Of a DNA stretch of 64,000 nucleotides, positions 17,595 through 26,096 are shown piece by piece. The stretch spans positions 1 through 64,000 of the forward strand of contig NZ_JAWUDN010000011.1 in the NCBI RefSeq assembly GCF_044430645.1. Direction: 5' to 3'. The first letter of the stretch is position 1, and each line of letters starts with the position of its first letter. Under the pieces are notes generated by a model that searched no databases, was not told the origin of the DNA, and worked only from the letters and a program-made list of their open reading frames with translations. The translations under genes were made by a program, and so were the position numbers. Origin of the DNA: Ewingella allii. Lineage in GTDB: Bacteria; Pseudomonadota; Gammaproteobacteria; Enterobacterales; Enterobacteriaceae.

Positions 17595-19151
17595 TTATTC
17601 GCGCGCCGGGAAGTTCTCCTCCGGCTGCTGGTCTGAACGACTCAATGGAAGATTGTTTTCGTCATCGGCCAGCGGCTCGTCGAGAGCCTCCGTGGCTTCT
17701 GGCTCATGCTCAGAAACAGCCTGTTCAGCCAGAGAGGGGCTGATGGGGCGCTTAACTTCCACACCCAGGGTACGGAAACTTTCCACCTGCCCGACCAGAT
17801 TGCCCCTGCCCTGCGCCAATTTATTCATAGCCAGTCGATAACTGCCCTGCGCTTTCTCAAGGCTTTGACCAATAGACTCCATGTCATCAACAAATAGCCG
17901 AAGTTTGTCATAAAGCTTGGCAGCGCGGTCGGCGATGCGTTTGGCATTCTGACTTTGATGCTCGTAGCGCCACAGGTTGCTGATGGTGCGCAGGGCCACC
18001 AGCAGGGTGGTTGGGCTGACCAGCATAATATTGTGCTTGAGCGCCTCGCTGATAAGCTCCGGCTCGCGGTCAATCGCCAGCAGGAACGCCGGCTCCACCG
18101 GGATAAACATCAAGACGTAATCCAGACTGCGTAGCCCCGGCAGTTGCTGATAATCTTTACGGCCCAGTAGGCGAATGTGCCCGCGCACCGAAGCAATATG
18201 CTCGTTCAGGGCGATTTCACGCTCGGTGTCGTCCTGACTGTTGAAGTAGCGCTCATAGGCTACCAGCGTCATTTTGGCGTCAATCACCACGTCTTTGTTT
18301 TGCGGCAAACGGACAATCACGTCCGGCTGCATGCGGCTGTTGGTATCAACCTGCACGCTGACCTGCGTTTGGTACTCATAGCCTTCGCGCAGGCCAGAGG
18401 CTTCGAGCACCCGGCTGAGTACCACTTCACCCCAGTTACCTTGGGTTTTATTGTCGCCTTTCAAGGCCTTGGTGAGGTTGATAGCTTCGCGCGCCATCTG
18501 CTCATTCAGCTGCTGGAGGTTGCGAATTTCATGGGAAAGGGTATGGCGCTCGCGCGCTTCCTGCCCAAAGCTATCCTGCACCTGACGGCGGAACCCATCG
18601 AGCTGTTCGCGCAGGGGCAGCAGAAGCTTATCGAGGCTCTGCTTGTTTTGCTCGTCGGCCCGACGCCCATTGTGTTCAAAGATACGGTTAGCCAGATTTT
18701 CAAACTGACTGGTGAGGCGTTGTTCACTGTTGATCAGCAAACGCTGTTTATCTTCAGCGGCCATTCGGGTTTCATCCAGACGGGTAGAAACTTCGCGCAG
18801 CTCCGCCTCTTGGGCGCTGTTAATTTCGCGCTGGGCGCGCAGCTCCTGATTGAGCTGTTCACACTCACTTTGCCAGTGAGCCAGCCCTTGCAGCTTTTCA
18901 CGGTTAGCCGCGACTTGGCTATGCAGTTGGCGAAGCTCAAGCTCGGCCTCGCGCTGTTGCTGCTGCGACTGCTGGCGCTCGGCTTTCAGCTGGTCGATCT
19001 CCGCCTTTTGCTGGTCAACGGTTTGCTGAATCAGCCGACGCTGAGTCTCATGCTCACTTTGATTCTTTTGTTGGCGCAAACTGGCAATCAGCCAGCCTAA
19101 TAGCAAGCCCGCCAAAGTCCCGCCCACGAGGTATAAAATGCTGATATCCAC
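17595..19151 (-). CDS. rmuC: DNA recombination protein RmuC
   Basis: Nuclease-like RmuC family protein linked to limiting recombination at short inverted repeats. It has an N-terminal membrane segment (residues about 5-25), a long Gln/Glu/Arg-rich coiled coil (30-190) and the conserved RmuC core (DVIVRLPQNKDVVIDAKMTL). 518 aa, longer than the E. coli protein, mostly in the acidic C-terminal tail. The start codon is GTG (19149-19151) behind GGAGAACGC, and the N-terminus matches the family. Confidence 0.94.
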   Translation of the reverse strand: MDISILYLVGGTLAGLLLGWLIASLRQQKNQSEHETQRRLIQQTVDQQKAEIDQLKAERQQSQQQQREAELELRQLHSQVAANREKLQGLAHWQSECEQLNQELRAQREINSAQEAELREVSTRLDETRMAAEDKQRLLINSEQRLTSQFENLANRIFEHNGRRADEQNKQSLDKLLLPLREQLDGFRRQVQDSFGQEARERHTLSHEIRNLQQLNEQMAREAINLTKALKGDNKTQGNWGEVVLSRVLEASGLREGYEYQTQVSVQVDTNSRMQPDVIVRLPQNKDVVIDAKMTLVAYERYFNSQDDTEREIALNEHIASVRGHIRLLGRKDYQQLPGLRSLDYVLMFIPVEPAFLLAIDREPELISEALKHNIMLVSPTTLLVALRTISNLWRYEHQSQNAKRIADRAAKLYDKLRLFVDDMESIGQSLEKAQGSYRLAMNKLAQGRGNLVGQVESFRTLGVEVKRPISPSLAEQAVSEHEPEATEALDEPLADDENNLPLSRSDQQPEENFPARE

Positions 19152-19308
19152 GCGTTCTCCATCTCAATCGATTCTAGCGGTCAAGGTAATGTCACACTGT
19201 ATGCATGTCCAGCACATTATGCATCAGTGAGAAGCTTTGCGAGGCTTCTCGCAAGAGTGGATTTATCCCACTCTTCCCCCTTGTGCCGCAGCATTCCCGA
19301 CGGCAGGA

Positions 19309-19836
19309 TTAGAACCAGTGACTGAGCCACTGGATGCCAAAAGCGCCCGGCGCCAGCACGCCAAAGGCCCAAATCAGTGCTGATGAAATGTTGGCGATTT
19401 GGAAATAACGTTGCGGCATGCCGCAAATTCCCGCCACCAGCGGCACCACGGCGCGCAGTGGTCCGAAGAAGCGGCCAATAAAGGCCCCCGGCATGCCCCA
19501 CTTTTCAAAGAAGGCGTGCCCGCGTACCAGCATTTGCGGGTGTTTGGAGAAGGGCCAGAAGTTGCCGACGCGATCCTGAAAATGCGCGCCAACCCAATAC
19601 GAGAGCCAATCGCCGAAGAAAGCACCGGCGGCCGCAGCTGCCCAAATCGGCCAGAATGGGATGCCGCTTTCGCCAATCAGCGCCCCAAGCCCGAGCAAAA
19701 TCACCGTGGCAGGCAAAAGCAGTGAGAGGAAGGCCAATGACTCACCGAATGCCAGAAAGAAGACAATGGGTATGGCCCACGGCTCGTGCGCCCGAACAAA
19801 CTCAGTAGTGAGGTGGATTACGTCATTAATGGTCAA
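19309..19836 (-). CDS. DedA-family inner membrane protein
   Basis: 175-aa polytopic protein of the DedA/SNARE-associated family. Members act in undecaprenyl-phosphate recycling or membrane homeostasis; the exact role of this one is unknown. Family motifs are the acidic ESLAFLSLLLP segment, AFFGDWLSYWVG and GRFFGPLRAVVPLVAG. The start codon is TTG (19834-19836) with a good AAGGAAGCCCT upstream. A 156-bp non-coding stretch with two small hairpins separates its stop from rmuC. Confidence 0.86.
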   Translation of the reverse strand: MTINDVIHLTTEFVRAHEPWAIPIVFFLAFGESLAFLSLLLPATVILLGLGALIGESGIPFWPIWAAAAAGAFFGDWLSYWVGAHFQDRVGNFWPFSKHPQMLVRGHAFFEKWGMPGAFIGRFFGPLRAVVPLVAGICGMPQRYFQIANISSALIWAFGVLAPGAFGIQWLSHWF

Positions 19837-19894
19837 AGGGCTTCCTTGTGAGTATCGTCAGGCAATATCAATAATATCAGCAAAATAGAGGCAG

Positions 19895-20677
19895 TTACTC
19901 GAGATAACGGTCGCGCAGGTTCTGGCGCAACTCAGCCGTTAATCCGTACTCTTTCTCTAACCAAAGGTCGGTTGAGCCATAGAGGTCATCAATGGATTTT
20001 AACGCCGTGTCCATAAACGCTTCCCGCACGGAGAGGACATAACCGAACTTCTCCAGCGCCTTGTCGTTGAGCTTTATCGACATCTTGTTGAGCATGTAAG
20101 TGCGGAAAGGCGCGAGGGTGGTTTCTGTCAGCAGATAATCTTCCAGCACCGTGTTGCGATCGGCCCCCAGCGCGAACAGCACCAGCGCCGAGCCTATGCC
20201 CGTGCGATCTTTACCCACGGCGCAGTGCTGAACAATCGCGCCGCCATTAGGCTGGGTCAGCAGGGTTGCCAACTGCTGATAAGCCGGATTATTAAAAGGC
20301 AAGCGACGATACAGCTCGAGCATAAAGGTTTCAGGGTCGAAGGCGTCGATGGTCTGCTGGGTCAAATGTTCGAGGTTGGCGCTCACTTCGTGACTCAGAG
20401 GGTTGGCGGGCGCGTGGTGATACTGGACACCTTGCCAAAGCACGTCGGGCTTGGCCGCCACTTCGTCGGCGTCGCGATAGTCGAGAATATGGGCCACCGG
20501 CACCTTGCTTAAGAAGTCGCAATCTTTCGGCGTGAGTGAGTCGAGGGAGCCTGAACGATAGAGCCAGCCGCGCTTGATGCGTCGGCCATCGGCAGCCGTG
20601 TTGCCGCCAAGTTCGCGAAAGTTAATGCCTCCCTCAAGAGGAGTCAGCGAAGGATGAAGCAGGATAGTTGCTGTCAT
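19895..20677 (-). CDS. Tyrosine-protein phosphatase (IphP/LipA-like)
   Basis: 260-aa phosphatase of the Y_phosphatase3 family. The catalytic loop HCAVGKDRTG at residues 151-160 gives nucleophile Cys152 and the invariant Arg158. The N-terminal NFRELGGN motif and ILDYRDADE general-acid region also fit. No signal peptide is visible, so it is probably cytosolic. The substrate (phosphotyrosine protein or phosphoinositide-like) cannot be read from sequence. Not part of the E. coli rmuC-udp interval. Confidence 0.86.
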   Translation of the reverse strand: MTATILLHPSLTPLEGGINFRELGGNTAADGRRIKRGWLYRSGSLDSLTPKDCDFLSKVPVAHILDYRDADEVAAKPDVLWQGVQYHHAPANPLSHEVSANLEHLTQQTIDAFDPETFMLELYRRLPFNNPAYQQLATLLTQPNGGAIVQHCAVGKDRTGIGSALVLFALGADRNTVLEDYLLTETTLAPFRTYMLNKMSIKLNDKALEKFGYVLSVREAFMDTALKSIDDLYGSTDLWLEKEYGLTAELRQNLRDRYLE

Positions 20678-20735
20678 AACAGGCCCTTTTGTTGGAATTT
20701 TTCTTCCCAGACCTTAACAGATTCGGTTTATAAGA

Positions 20736-20766
20736 TAAAAAAATGGGCCGCCGAAGCAGCCCATAG
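20736..20766 (-). terminator. Rho-independent terminator of udp
   Basis: On the minus strand ATGGGCTGC-TTCG-GCGGCCCAT is followed by seven T, with a stable UUCG tetraloop, 17 bp after the udp stop codon. Confidence 0.92.
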
Positions 20767-20782
20767 AAATGTTACATTTCGC

Positions 20783-21544
20783 TTAGATCAGGCGACGTGC
20801 AGCTTCAACAACGATTTTAACCGCGTGGCTCTCGGTCTTTTTCATGGTTTCAGCATTTGGGATCTCTTGCTGAGTACGGTTGACGATAACGCCCGCCACC
20901 ATACCGGCACGTAAGCCCTGACTTGCACACATGGTCAGCAAGGTGGCTGATTCCATTTCGTAGTTCATCACGCCCATCTCCTGCCACTCTTTCATCGACT
21001 CTTTAAAGCGACGAACCACGCGGCCGGAGTAGGTGTCGTAACGTTCCTGACCCGGATAGAAGGTGTCAGAAGAAGCCGTCACGCCAATGTGAGGTTCAGC
21101 GCCCACTTCTTTGGCTGCTGCTACCAGCGCAGTGGTACAGGCGAAATCAGCCACCGCTGGGAATTCCATTGGTGCAAAGTGCAGGCTCGCGCCATCAAGA
21201 CGGACAGCCGCGGTAGTCACCAGTACGTCACCCACATTGATGTGTGGCTGAATGGCACCGGTAGTCCCGACTCGCAGGAAAGTACGGATACCCAGCTGGG
21301 CCAACTCTTCAACCGCGATAGAAGTGGATGGGCCACCGATACCAGTAGAACACACGATCACTGACTTGCCATCCAGCTCGGCACGCCATGAAGTAAATTC
21401 GCGATGAGAAGCCAGACGCACAGGGTTCTCCATCAGGTTGGCGATTCTTTCAACGCGCTCAGGGTCACCTGGGACGATTGCCAAGGTAGCGCCATTCAAA
21501 TCTTTTTTGGTCAGGCCAAGGTGGAAAACATCAGACTGAGACAT
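20783..21544 (-). CDS. udp: Uridine phosphorylase
   Basis: Cleaves uridine with phosphate to uracil and ribose-1-phosphate for pyrimidine salvage. NP-1 family hexamer; GDPERVERIA and STGIGGPSTSIAVEELAQLG contribute to the phosphate and ribose sites, and MNYEMESATLL is the family signature. 253 aa, the E. coli length. AGAGGAG precedes the ATG. Two CRP-type sites upstream suggest CRP/CytR control as in E. coli. Confidence 0.97.
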   Translation of the reverse strand: MSQSDVFHLGLTKKDLNGATLAIVPGDPERVERIANLMENPVRLASHREFTSWRAELDGKSVIVCSTGIGGPSTSIAVEELAQLGIRTFLRVGTTGAIQPHINVGDVLVTTAAVRLDGASLHFAPMEFPAVADFACTTALVAAAKEVGAEPHIGVTASSDTFYPGQERYDTYSGRVVRRFKESMKEWQEMGVMNYEMESATLLTMCASQGLRAGMVAGVIVNRTQQEIPNAETMKKTESHAVKIVVEAARRLI

Positions 21545-21621
21545 AACAAACTCCTCTTATTTAAGGTCATCTTTTCGCAGGAGGACACCCAGCTACTCTA
21601 CCGTTCATTGTGACGTTTTTT

Positions 21622-21692
21622 CGTGACAAAGGTCACTTTGATGTAATAACCCAAACATCGCATACATTAAAAACGTGATGCAAATCACATTA
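21622..21692 (-). promoter_or_regulatory. Two CRP sites of the udp promoter (CRP/CytR type)
   Basis: CGTGATGCAAATCACA (21674-21689) is nearly the CRP consensus, and CGTGACAAAGGTCACT (21622-21637) is a second copy. Their centres are 52 bp apart, the spacing of the -41.5 and -93.5 CRP sites of E. coli udp. A transcript would then start near 21588. CytR, which binds between two CRP dimers, is inferred from this arrangement. Confidence 0.82.
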
Positions 21693-21746
21693 GAGAGCTG
21701 ATTTGATGATTTTTCAAACGACGTCAGACACTGCGTCCAGACAAAC

Positions 21747-21780
21747 AATTAAGGCATTGGCGTTAGCCGCCAATGCCTTG
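21747..21780 (-). terminator. Terminator of katE
   Basis: AAGGCATTGGCG-GCTAA-CGCCAATGCCTT on the minus strand, followed by AATTGTTTGT, about 40 bp after the katE stop. The stem is long and perfect but the T run is interrupted. Confidence 0.75.
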
Positions 21781-21821
21781 TCCTTGTAAAACAGAGAGTA
21801 TAGAGATCTTAATGCCAGAAA

Positions 21822-24098
21822 TCAGGCTGGAACGCTTTCAGCCTTAGCACTTCTGGACCAAATACGGTGTTTTGCCATCTCTTGCAGGAAGCTTTTTAGT
21901 AACGCCCCCTCGGCTTTATCCGCTTCTACTATCCCCTCTTCCGCCGCCTTATCTTCCAGACCCAGCAAAGGTTTGAAGCGACGAGCATCACCACTTAAAC
22001 CAATGACTTTCAGGTGCTTATAAGCCTCGAGGACATAATGGCGCGCATCACCACTCATCAGCAGCGCATCAATATGACCATGTGGCACCAGCACGGCGTC
22101 AACGGTAATGGACGGCGAACCGGCAAAAGTGGCATCAATCGGCAAGGTTGAGCCGTCGTCCGCAACAATATTGCCTAAGTGACTGGCTAACAGTTTCGGA
22201 TGTACGCCCTCGGCCTGAAGAGCCTGCAACGCATTGAGCACGTCGGCGGCATTAACGCCGTCGCTGAGCAGAATCGCCACCTGACGCCCTTTGATCACCC
22301 CTTTGCCACTGGCATACAGGCTGAGCGATTCATCCTTGGTCAAACCATTAACCGGCTTCGGCGGCTGAGTCTTCAACGCGTCGTCAGACAGCGCGATACC
22401 CAGATTTTTCGCCACTTTTTGTGCCAGCGTGACATCAATGTGGGTCAGCAAATCGACCACGCGTTCGCGAATATAAGGCCGGGCCACTTTGGATAACTCA
22501 AAGGAGAACGCCGCGACAATGTGATCCTGCTCGGTTGGCGTCTGGCTAAGCCAGAACAGGCGCGGCTGTGAGTAAAACTCGCCAAAGGATTCGCTGCGCT
22601 GGCGCACTTTGTCGCCATCGACTCGCTCATGGTAGCTCTCAAAACCGCCACCTTTAGCCGCCGGAGGGGTTTCGCGCGGCCAGTTGTCATTGAGTGAATT
22701 CGGCTCGTAGTTGGCCGGATTGGTATCAATGTCCTGCCGATGCATGCCGTCGCGCTGGAAGTTGTGGTACGGGCAGGTCGGGCGGTTAATCGGGATTTCG
22801 TGGAAATTCGGCCCGCCAAGTCGGCTGATTTGGGTGTCGGTGTAAGAGAACAGACGCCCTTGCAGCAGTGGGTCATTACTGAAATCGATGCCCGGCACCA
22901 CGTGGCCTGGGTGGAAAGCCACCTGCTCGGTTTCCGCAAAGTAGTTGTCCGGGTTGCGGTTGAGCACCATTTTGCCGACGATTTCGACTGGCACCAGCTT
23001 CTCAGGGATCAGCTTGGTGGCGTCGAGCAAGTCAAAATCAAATTTGAATTCATCCTCTTCCGGGATCAGCTGCACGCCCAGCTCATACTCTGGGTAATCC
23101 CCGGCTTCAATGGCTTCCCACAGATCACGGCGATGGAAATCAGCGTCTTTCCCCGCCAGCTTCTGCGCCTCATCCCACAGCAGCGAGGCTTTACCCGCCA
23201 GAGGCTTCCAGTGGAATCGCACGAAGGTCGATTTCCCTTCGCCATTGACGAAGCGGAAGGTGTGAATGCCAAAGCCTTCCATGGTGCGATAGCTGCGCGG
23301 GATGCCGCGATCTGACATCGCCCAGAACACGTTATGCAAGGTTTCAGGTTGCAGAGAGATGTAATCCCAGAAGCTGTCGTGGGCGCTGGCCCCCTGTGGG
23401 ATTTCGTTGTGCGGCTCGGGTTTAACCGCGTGGACGAAATCGGGGAATTTGTGCGCATCCTGAATAAAGAACACCGGCGTGTTATTGCCGACCAAGTCAT
23501 AGACGCCTTCTTCGGTATAGAACTTAGTGGCCCAGCCGCGAATATCACGCACTGAATCCGCCGAGCCGCGCGAGCCTTGTACCGTGGAGAAACGGACAAA
23601 AACCGGCGTTTTCTTATTAGGATCGGAGAGGAAATCCGCCTTGGTGACATCGGCAAGGCTGCGATAAGGCTGGAAATAGCCGTGAGCCGCCGCGCCGCGC
23701 GCGTGAACGATACGCTCGGGGATGCGTTCGTGGTCAAAATGGGTGATTTTCTCGCGCAGGATAAAGTCTTCGAGCAGCGTCGGCCCGCGCGAACCTGCGG
23801 TTAATGAGTTCTGATCGTCAGAGATTTTGGTGCCTTGGTTGGTGGTCAGGGCACGCTTTTCACCATTCTTACGGTGGACTTCAAGGGAATCTAATTTTGC
23901 ATTGCTGTTCTCAGGGCTTTTGGCACTGCCGGGAGCAGTGGGTTCTTTTCCTGGCGGTGTAGGTTTAGCGCTGGGCTTCTGTGAGCCGTCAGCCGGGGCA
24001 AGGCTTCCTAGACCGGGTTGTGTAGATTCAATGCCCGTGGCGGGGGCGCGGCTGACCTGTTTCTTCTCACTCTTTTTATTAGATGTAGATTTCGACAT
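21822..24098 (-). CDS. katE: Catalase HPII (large-subunit monofunctional catalase)
   Basis: Heme catalase that dismutates hydrogen peroxide. Catalytic His is about residue 132 (RIVHARGAAAHGYF) and Asn about 205 (GNNTPVFFIQDA). The heme-ligand Tyr is in RLFSYTDTQISRLGGPNF. The C-terminal flavodoxin-like domain of large catalases is present (about 610-758). The first 90 residues are Lys/Ser/Pro-rich and probably flexible. 758 aa against 753 in E. coli, where katE is elsewhere; here it separates udp from ysgA. Confidence 0.95.
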   Translation of the reverse strand: MSKSTSNKKSEKKQVSRAPATGIESTQPGLGSLAPADGSQKPSAKPTPPGKEPTAPGSAKSPENSNAKLDSLEVHRKNGEKRALTTNQGTKISDDQNSLTAGSRGPTLLEDFILREKITHFDHERIPERIVHARGAAAHGYFQPYRSLADVTKADFLSDPNKKTPVFVRFSTVQGSRGSADSVRDIRGWATKFYTEEGVYDLVGNNTPVFFIQDAHKFPDFVHAVKPEPHNEIPQGASAHDSFWDYISLQPETLHNVFWAMSDRGIPRSYRTMEGFGIHTFRFVNGEGKSTFVRFHWKPLAGKASLLWDEAQKLAGKDADFHRRDLWEAIEAGDYPEYELGVQLIPEEDEFKFDFDLLDATKLIPEKLVPVEIVGKMVLNRNPDNYFAETEQVAFHPGHVVPGIDFSNDPLLQGRLFSYTDTQISRLGGPNFHEIPINRPTCPYHNFQRDGMHRQDIDTNPANYEPNSLNDNWPRETPPAAKGGGFESYHERVDGDKVRQRSESFGEFYSQPRLFWLSQTPTEQDHIVAAFSFELSKVARPYIRERVVDLLTHIDVTLAQKVAKNLGIALSDDALKTQPPKPVNGLTKDESLSLYASGKGVIKGRQVAILLSDGVNAADVLNALQALQAEGVHPKLLASHLGNIVADDGSTLPIDATFAGSPSITVDAVLVPHGHIDALLMSGDARHYVLEAYKHLKVIGLSGDARRFKPLLGLEDKAAEEGIVEADKAEGALLKSFLQEMAKHRIWSRSAKAESVPA

Positions 24099-24181
24099 TG
24101 AACATGACTCCTCTTGTTTCGGCTTCTATTCGTTCGGGATTTGTGAGCACCTGTCTTGAGACTTTTTTTGCTCAATCTCTA

Positions 24182-24188
24182 ACTATAG
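24182..24188 (-). promoter_or_regulatory. Possible sigma-S -10 element for katE
   Basis: CTATAGT on the minus strand (context TCCTATAGTTAG) resembles the CTATACT -10 preferred by sigma-S, 84 bp before the katE ATG. E. coli katE depends on sigma-S. No clear -35 is seen, which is common for such promoters. Confidence 0.4.
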
Positions 24189-24279
24189 GATATGTCTAGT
24201 ACCTTGCCGTCGTAGGTTTGCAGCTATAGTTTAAAAACAATAGCGCCACTCATTAGATAAGAAATGCATGGAGACCGAG

Positions 24280-25119
24280 ATGAAGAACGACGATTTACCT
24301 GTACCCACTCCACAAGTAAAACAGGCTCCAACAAGCTTCGCACCTGCCGTAACTCCCGTGGCCAGCACCACGCTACACACAGATACTGAAGGGCTGCACG
24401 CCGGGCAAACCACTATTCCCTCTCAAGGAGAGGACATGCCGGCCTATCTGGCGCGCCCGGAAAACTACACCGGAAAATTACCTATCGTGCTGGTAGTACA
24501 AGAAATTTTTGGCGTCCACGAGCACATTCAAGATATTTGCCGCCGACTGGCGAAACAGGGCTATATGGCAATCGCGCCTGAGCTTTATTTCCGTCAGGGC
24601 GACCCGCGTGACTACACCGAGGTCAGCGACATTATCAGTAAAGTGGTCGGCAAAGTGCCGGACAAACAGGTGCTGGCTGACCTCGACCACACCGCGCACT
24701 GGGCCACTCAGCACGGCGGCGACAAGTCAAAACTGGCGATCACCGGCTTCTGCTGGGGCGGTCGCATCACTTGGCTGTATGCCGCACACAACCCGCAGCT
24801 GAAAGCCGGCGTGGCGTGGTACGGCAAGCTGGTGGGCGATAAAACCCTGACCAGCCCGAGCCATCCGGTTGATAAAGCAGTGGATTTGAGTGCGCCAGTG
24901 CTGGGCCTGTACGGCGGCGCGGATGCGGGTATTCCACTCGAAAGCGTAGAAACCATGCGTCAGGCACTGCGCGCGGCAAACGCCACGGCTGAAATCGTGG
25001 TCTATCCAGAAGCAGGTCACGCTTTCCATGCTGACTATCGCCCAAGCTACGACGCAGAAGCCGCCGCCGATGGCTGGCAGCGTATGTTGCAGTGGTTCGC
25101 GCAATACGGAATCAAGTAA
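24280..25119 (+). CDS. ysgA: Dienelactone hydrolase family protein YsgA
   Basis: 279-aa alpha/beta hydrolase related to carboxymethylenebutenolidase. The triad is visible as Cys in GFCWGGR, Asp in YGGADAG and His in GHAFH. The physiological substrate is not established. ATG 24280 has GGAGACCGAG upstream; ATG 24268 is in frame but lacks a ribosome site. It lies between katE and metE; in E. coli ysgA lies between udp and metE, so the locus is the same with insertions. Confidence 0.9.
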   Translation: MKNDDLPVPTPQVKQAPTSFAPAVTPVASTTLHTDTEGLHAGQTTIPSQGEDMPAYLARPENYTGKLPIVLVVQEIFGVHEHIQDICRRLAKQGYMAIAPELYFRQGDPRDYTEVSDIISKVVGKVPDKQVLADLDHTAHWATQHGGDKSKLAITGFCWGGRITWLYAAHNPQLKAGVAWYGKLVGDKTLTSPSHPVDKAVDLSAPVLGLYGGADAGIPLESVETMRQALRAANATAEIVVYPEAGHAFHADYRPSYDAEAAADGWQRMLQWFAQYGIK

Positions 25120-25174
25120 AACGTGGGAAGGGCTGCCCGCCGGACAGCCCTATTAACCAGATTAAGTCACCTGA

Positions 25175-25939
25175 TTAAGCCTGCTGCGGCTGGCCGTTGG
25201 AGGCCATCAGGCCACCATCGACCGGCAGGTTAACCCCGGTAACAAAGCGCGCATCGTGGCTTGCCAGAAAGGCAATCACGTCGGCAATCTCTTCTGGCTC
25301 GGCGCCGCGCCCCATCGGAATGCGTTCTGCAAATTTATCCAACAGCGGCTGGTTGTCTTTAATGTCTTCAGCCATATCGGTAAAGGTCAGCGACGGACAT
25401 ACCGCGTTGACCCGCACGCCGTCTTTGCCGTGGTCCATCGCAATTGAGCGCGTGAAGTTACTCACCCCGCCCTTCGCCGCATTATAGAAGCTCATGCCCC
25501 AGTCGCCGCCCATGCCGGAGACCGACGAAATATTCACAATATTGCCCTTGCTCTTAATAAGCGCTGGCATGAAGAAGCGGGTGCAGTAAAAGACGCCGCT
25601 GAGATCGATTTCAATCACCTTATGCCAGTCTTCGAGGCTGGCCTCGGTGACTTTACCCTGCGCCACCACGCCCGCGCCGTTGACCAACACGTCAACCCGG
25701 CCAAATTTATCGTTGATAACCGCCGCCATGCGCTCGACGTCCTGCGCTTTCGACACGTCGGCAATATGAATGTAGTACTGCGTGCTGCTCAATGACTGGG
25801 CGACTTTTTCCAGCTTCTCTTTGGTGCGCCCGACCAGCACCACAATCGCACCCTCACTGGCAAAACGCCTTGCCGTTGCTGCCCCCATACCTGAACCAGC
25901 CCCGGTCACGACGACAACTTTGTCTGTGAATCTGCTCAT
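25175..25939 (-). CDS. Short-chain dehydrogenase/reductase
   Basis: 254-aa classical SDR, FabG-like, substrate unknown. Cofactor loop TGAGSGMG is at residues 12-19, NGAG near 87-90, Ser in NISSVSG and the YNAAK active site gives Tyr152 and Lys156. The start at 25939 (MSRFTDKVVVV) has AAGGAGAGAAC upstream; the frame runs on 44 codons further without homology. It is convergent with ysgA and not at this place in E. coli. Confidence 0.88.
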   Translation of the reverse strand: MSRFTDKVVVVTGAGSGMGAATARRFASEGAIVVLVGRTKEKLEKVAQSLSSTQYYIHIADVSKAQDVERMAAVINDKFGRVDVLVNGAGVVAQGKVTEASLEDWHKVIEIDLSGVFYCTRFFMPALIKSKGNIVNISSVSGMGGDWGMSFYNAAKGGVSNFTRSIAMDHGKDGVRVNAVCPSLTFTDMAEDIKDNQPLLDKFAERIPMGRGAEPEEIADVIAFLASHDARFVTGVNLPVDGGLMASNGQPQQA

Positions 25940-26096
25940 TGTTCTCTCCTTGGTTAGTCTCAGTAAAGTCTTTACTAAGCCTAGCGGGGAATAAGGGAAA
26001 ACGAGCGAAATCGGCGGCTTTTGGGAGCATTCCGGCCCATAAAAAAGGAGCACCGGAGTGCTCCTTAACATTCATAGGGACGGTTTTAGTGCCAGA

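Noticed and set aside
18177..19100. 307-codon open frame on the plus strand
   Set aside because: Fully antisense to rmuC, whose coiled-coil Gln/Leu codons produce a long hydrophobic shadow frame. No ribosome site or family resemblance.
19220..19280. Two adjacent hairpins downstream of the DedA gene (GAGAAGC..GCTTCTC and AAGAGTGG..CCACTCTT)
   Set aside because: Neither has a T run on the minus strand, so I could not call a terminator, and they show no repeat-family match.
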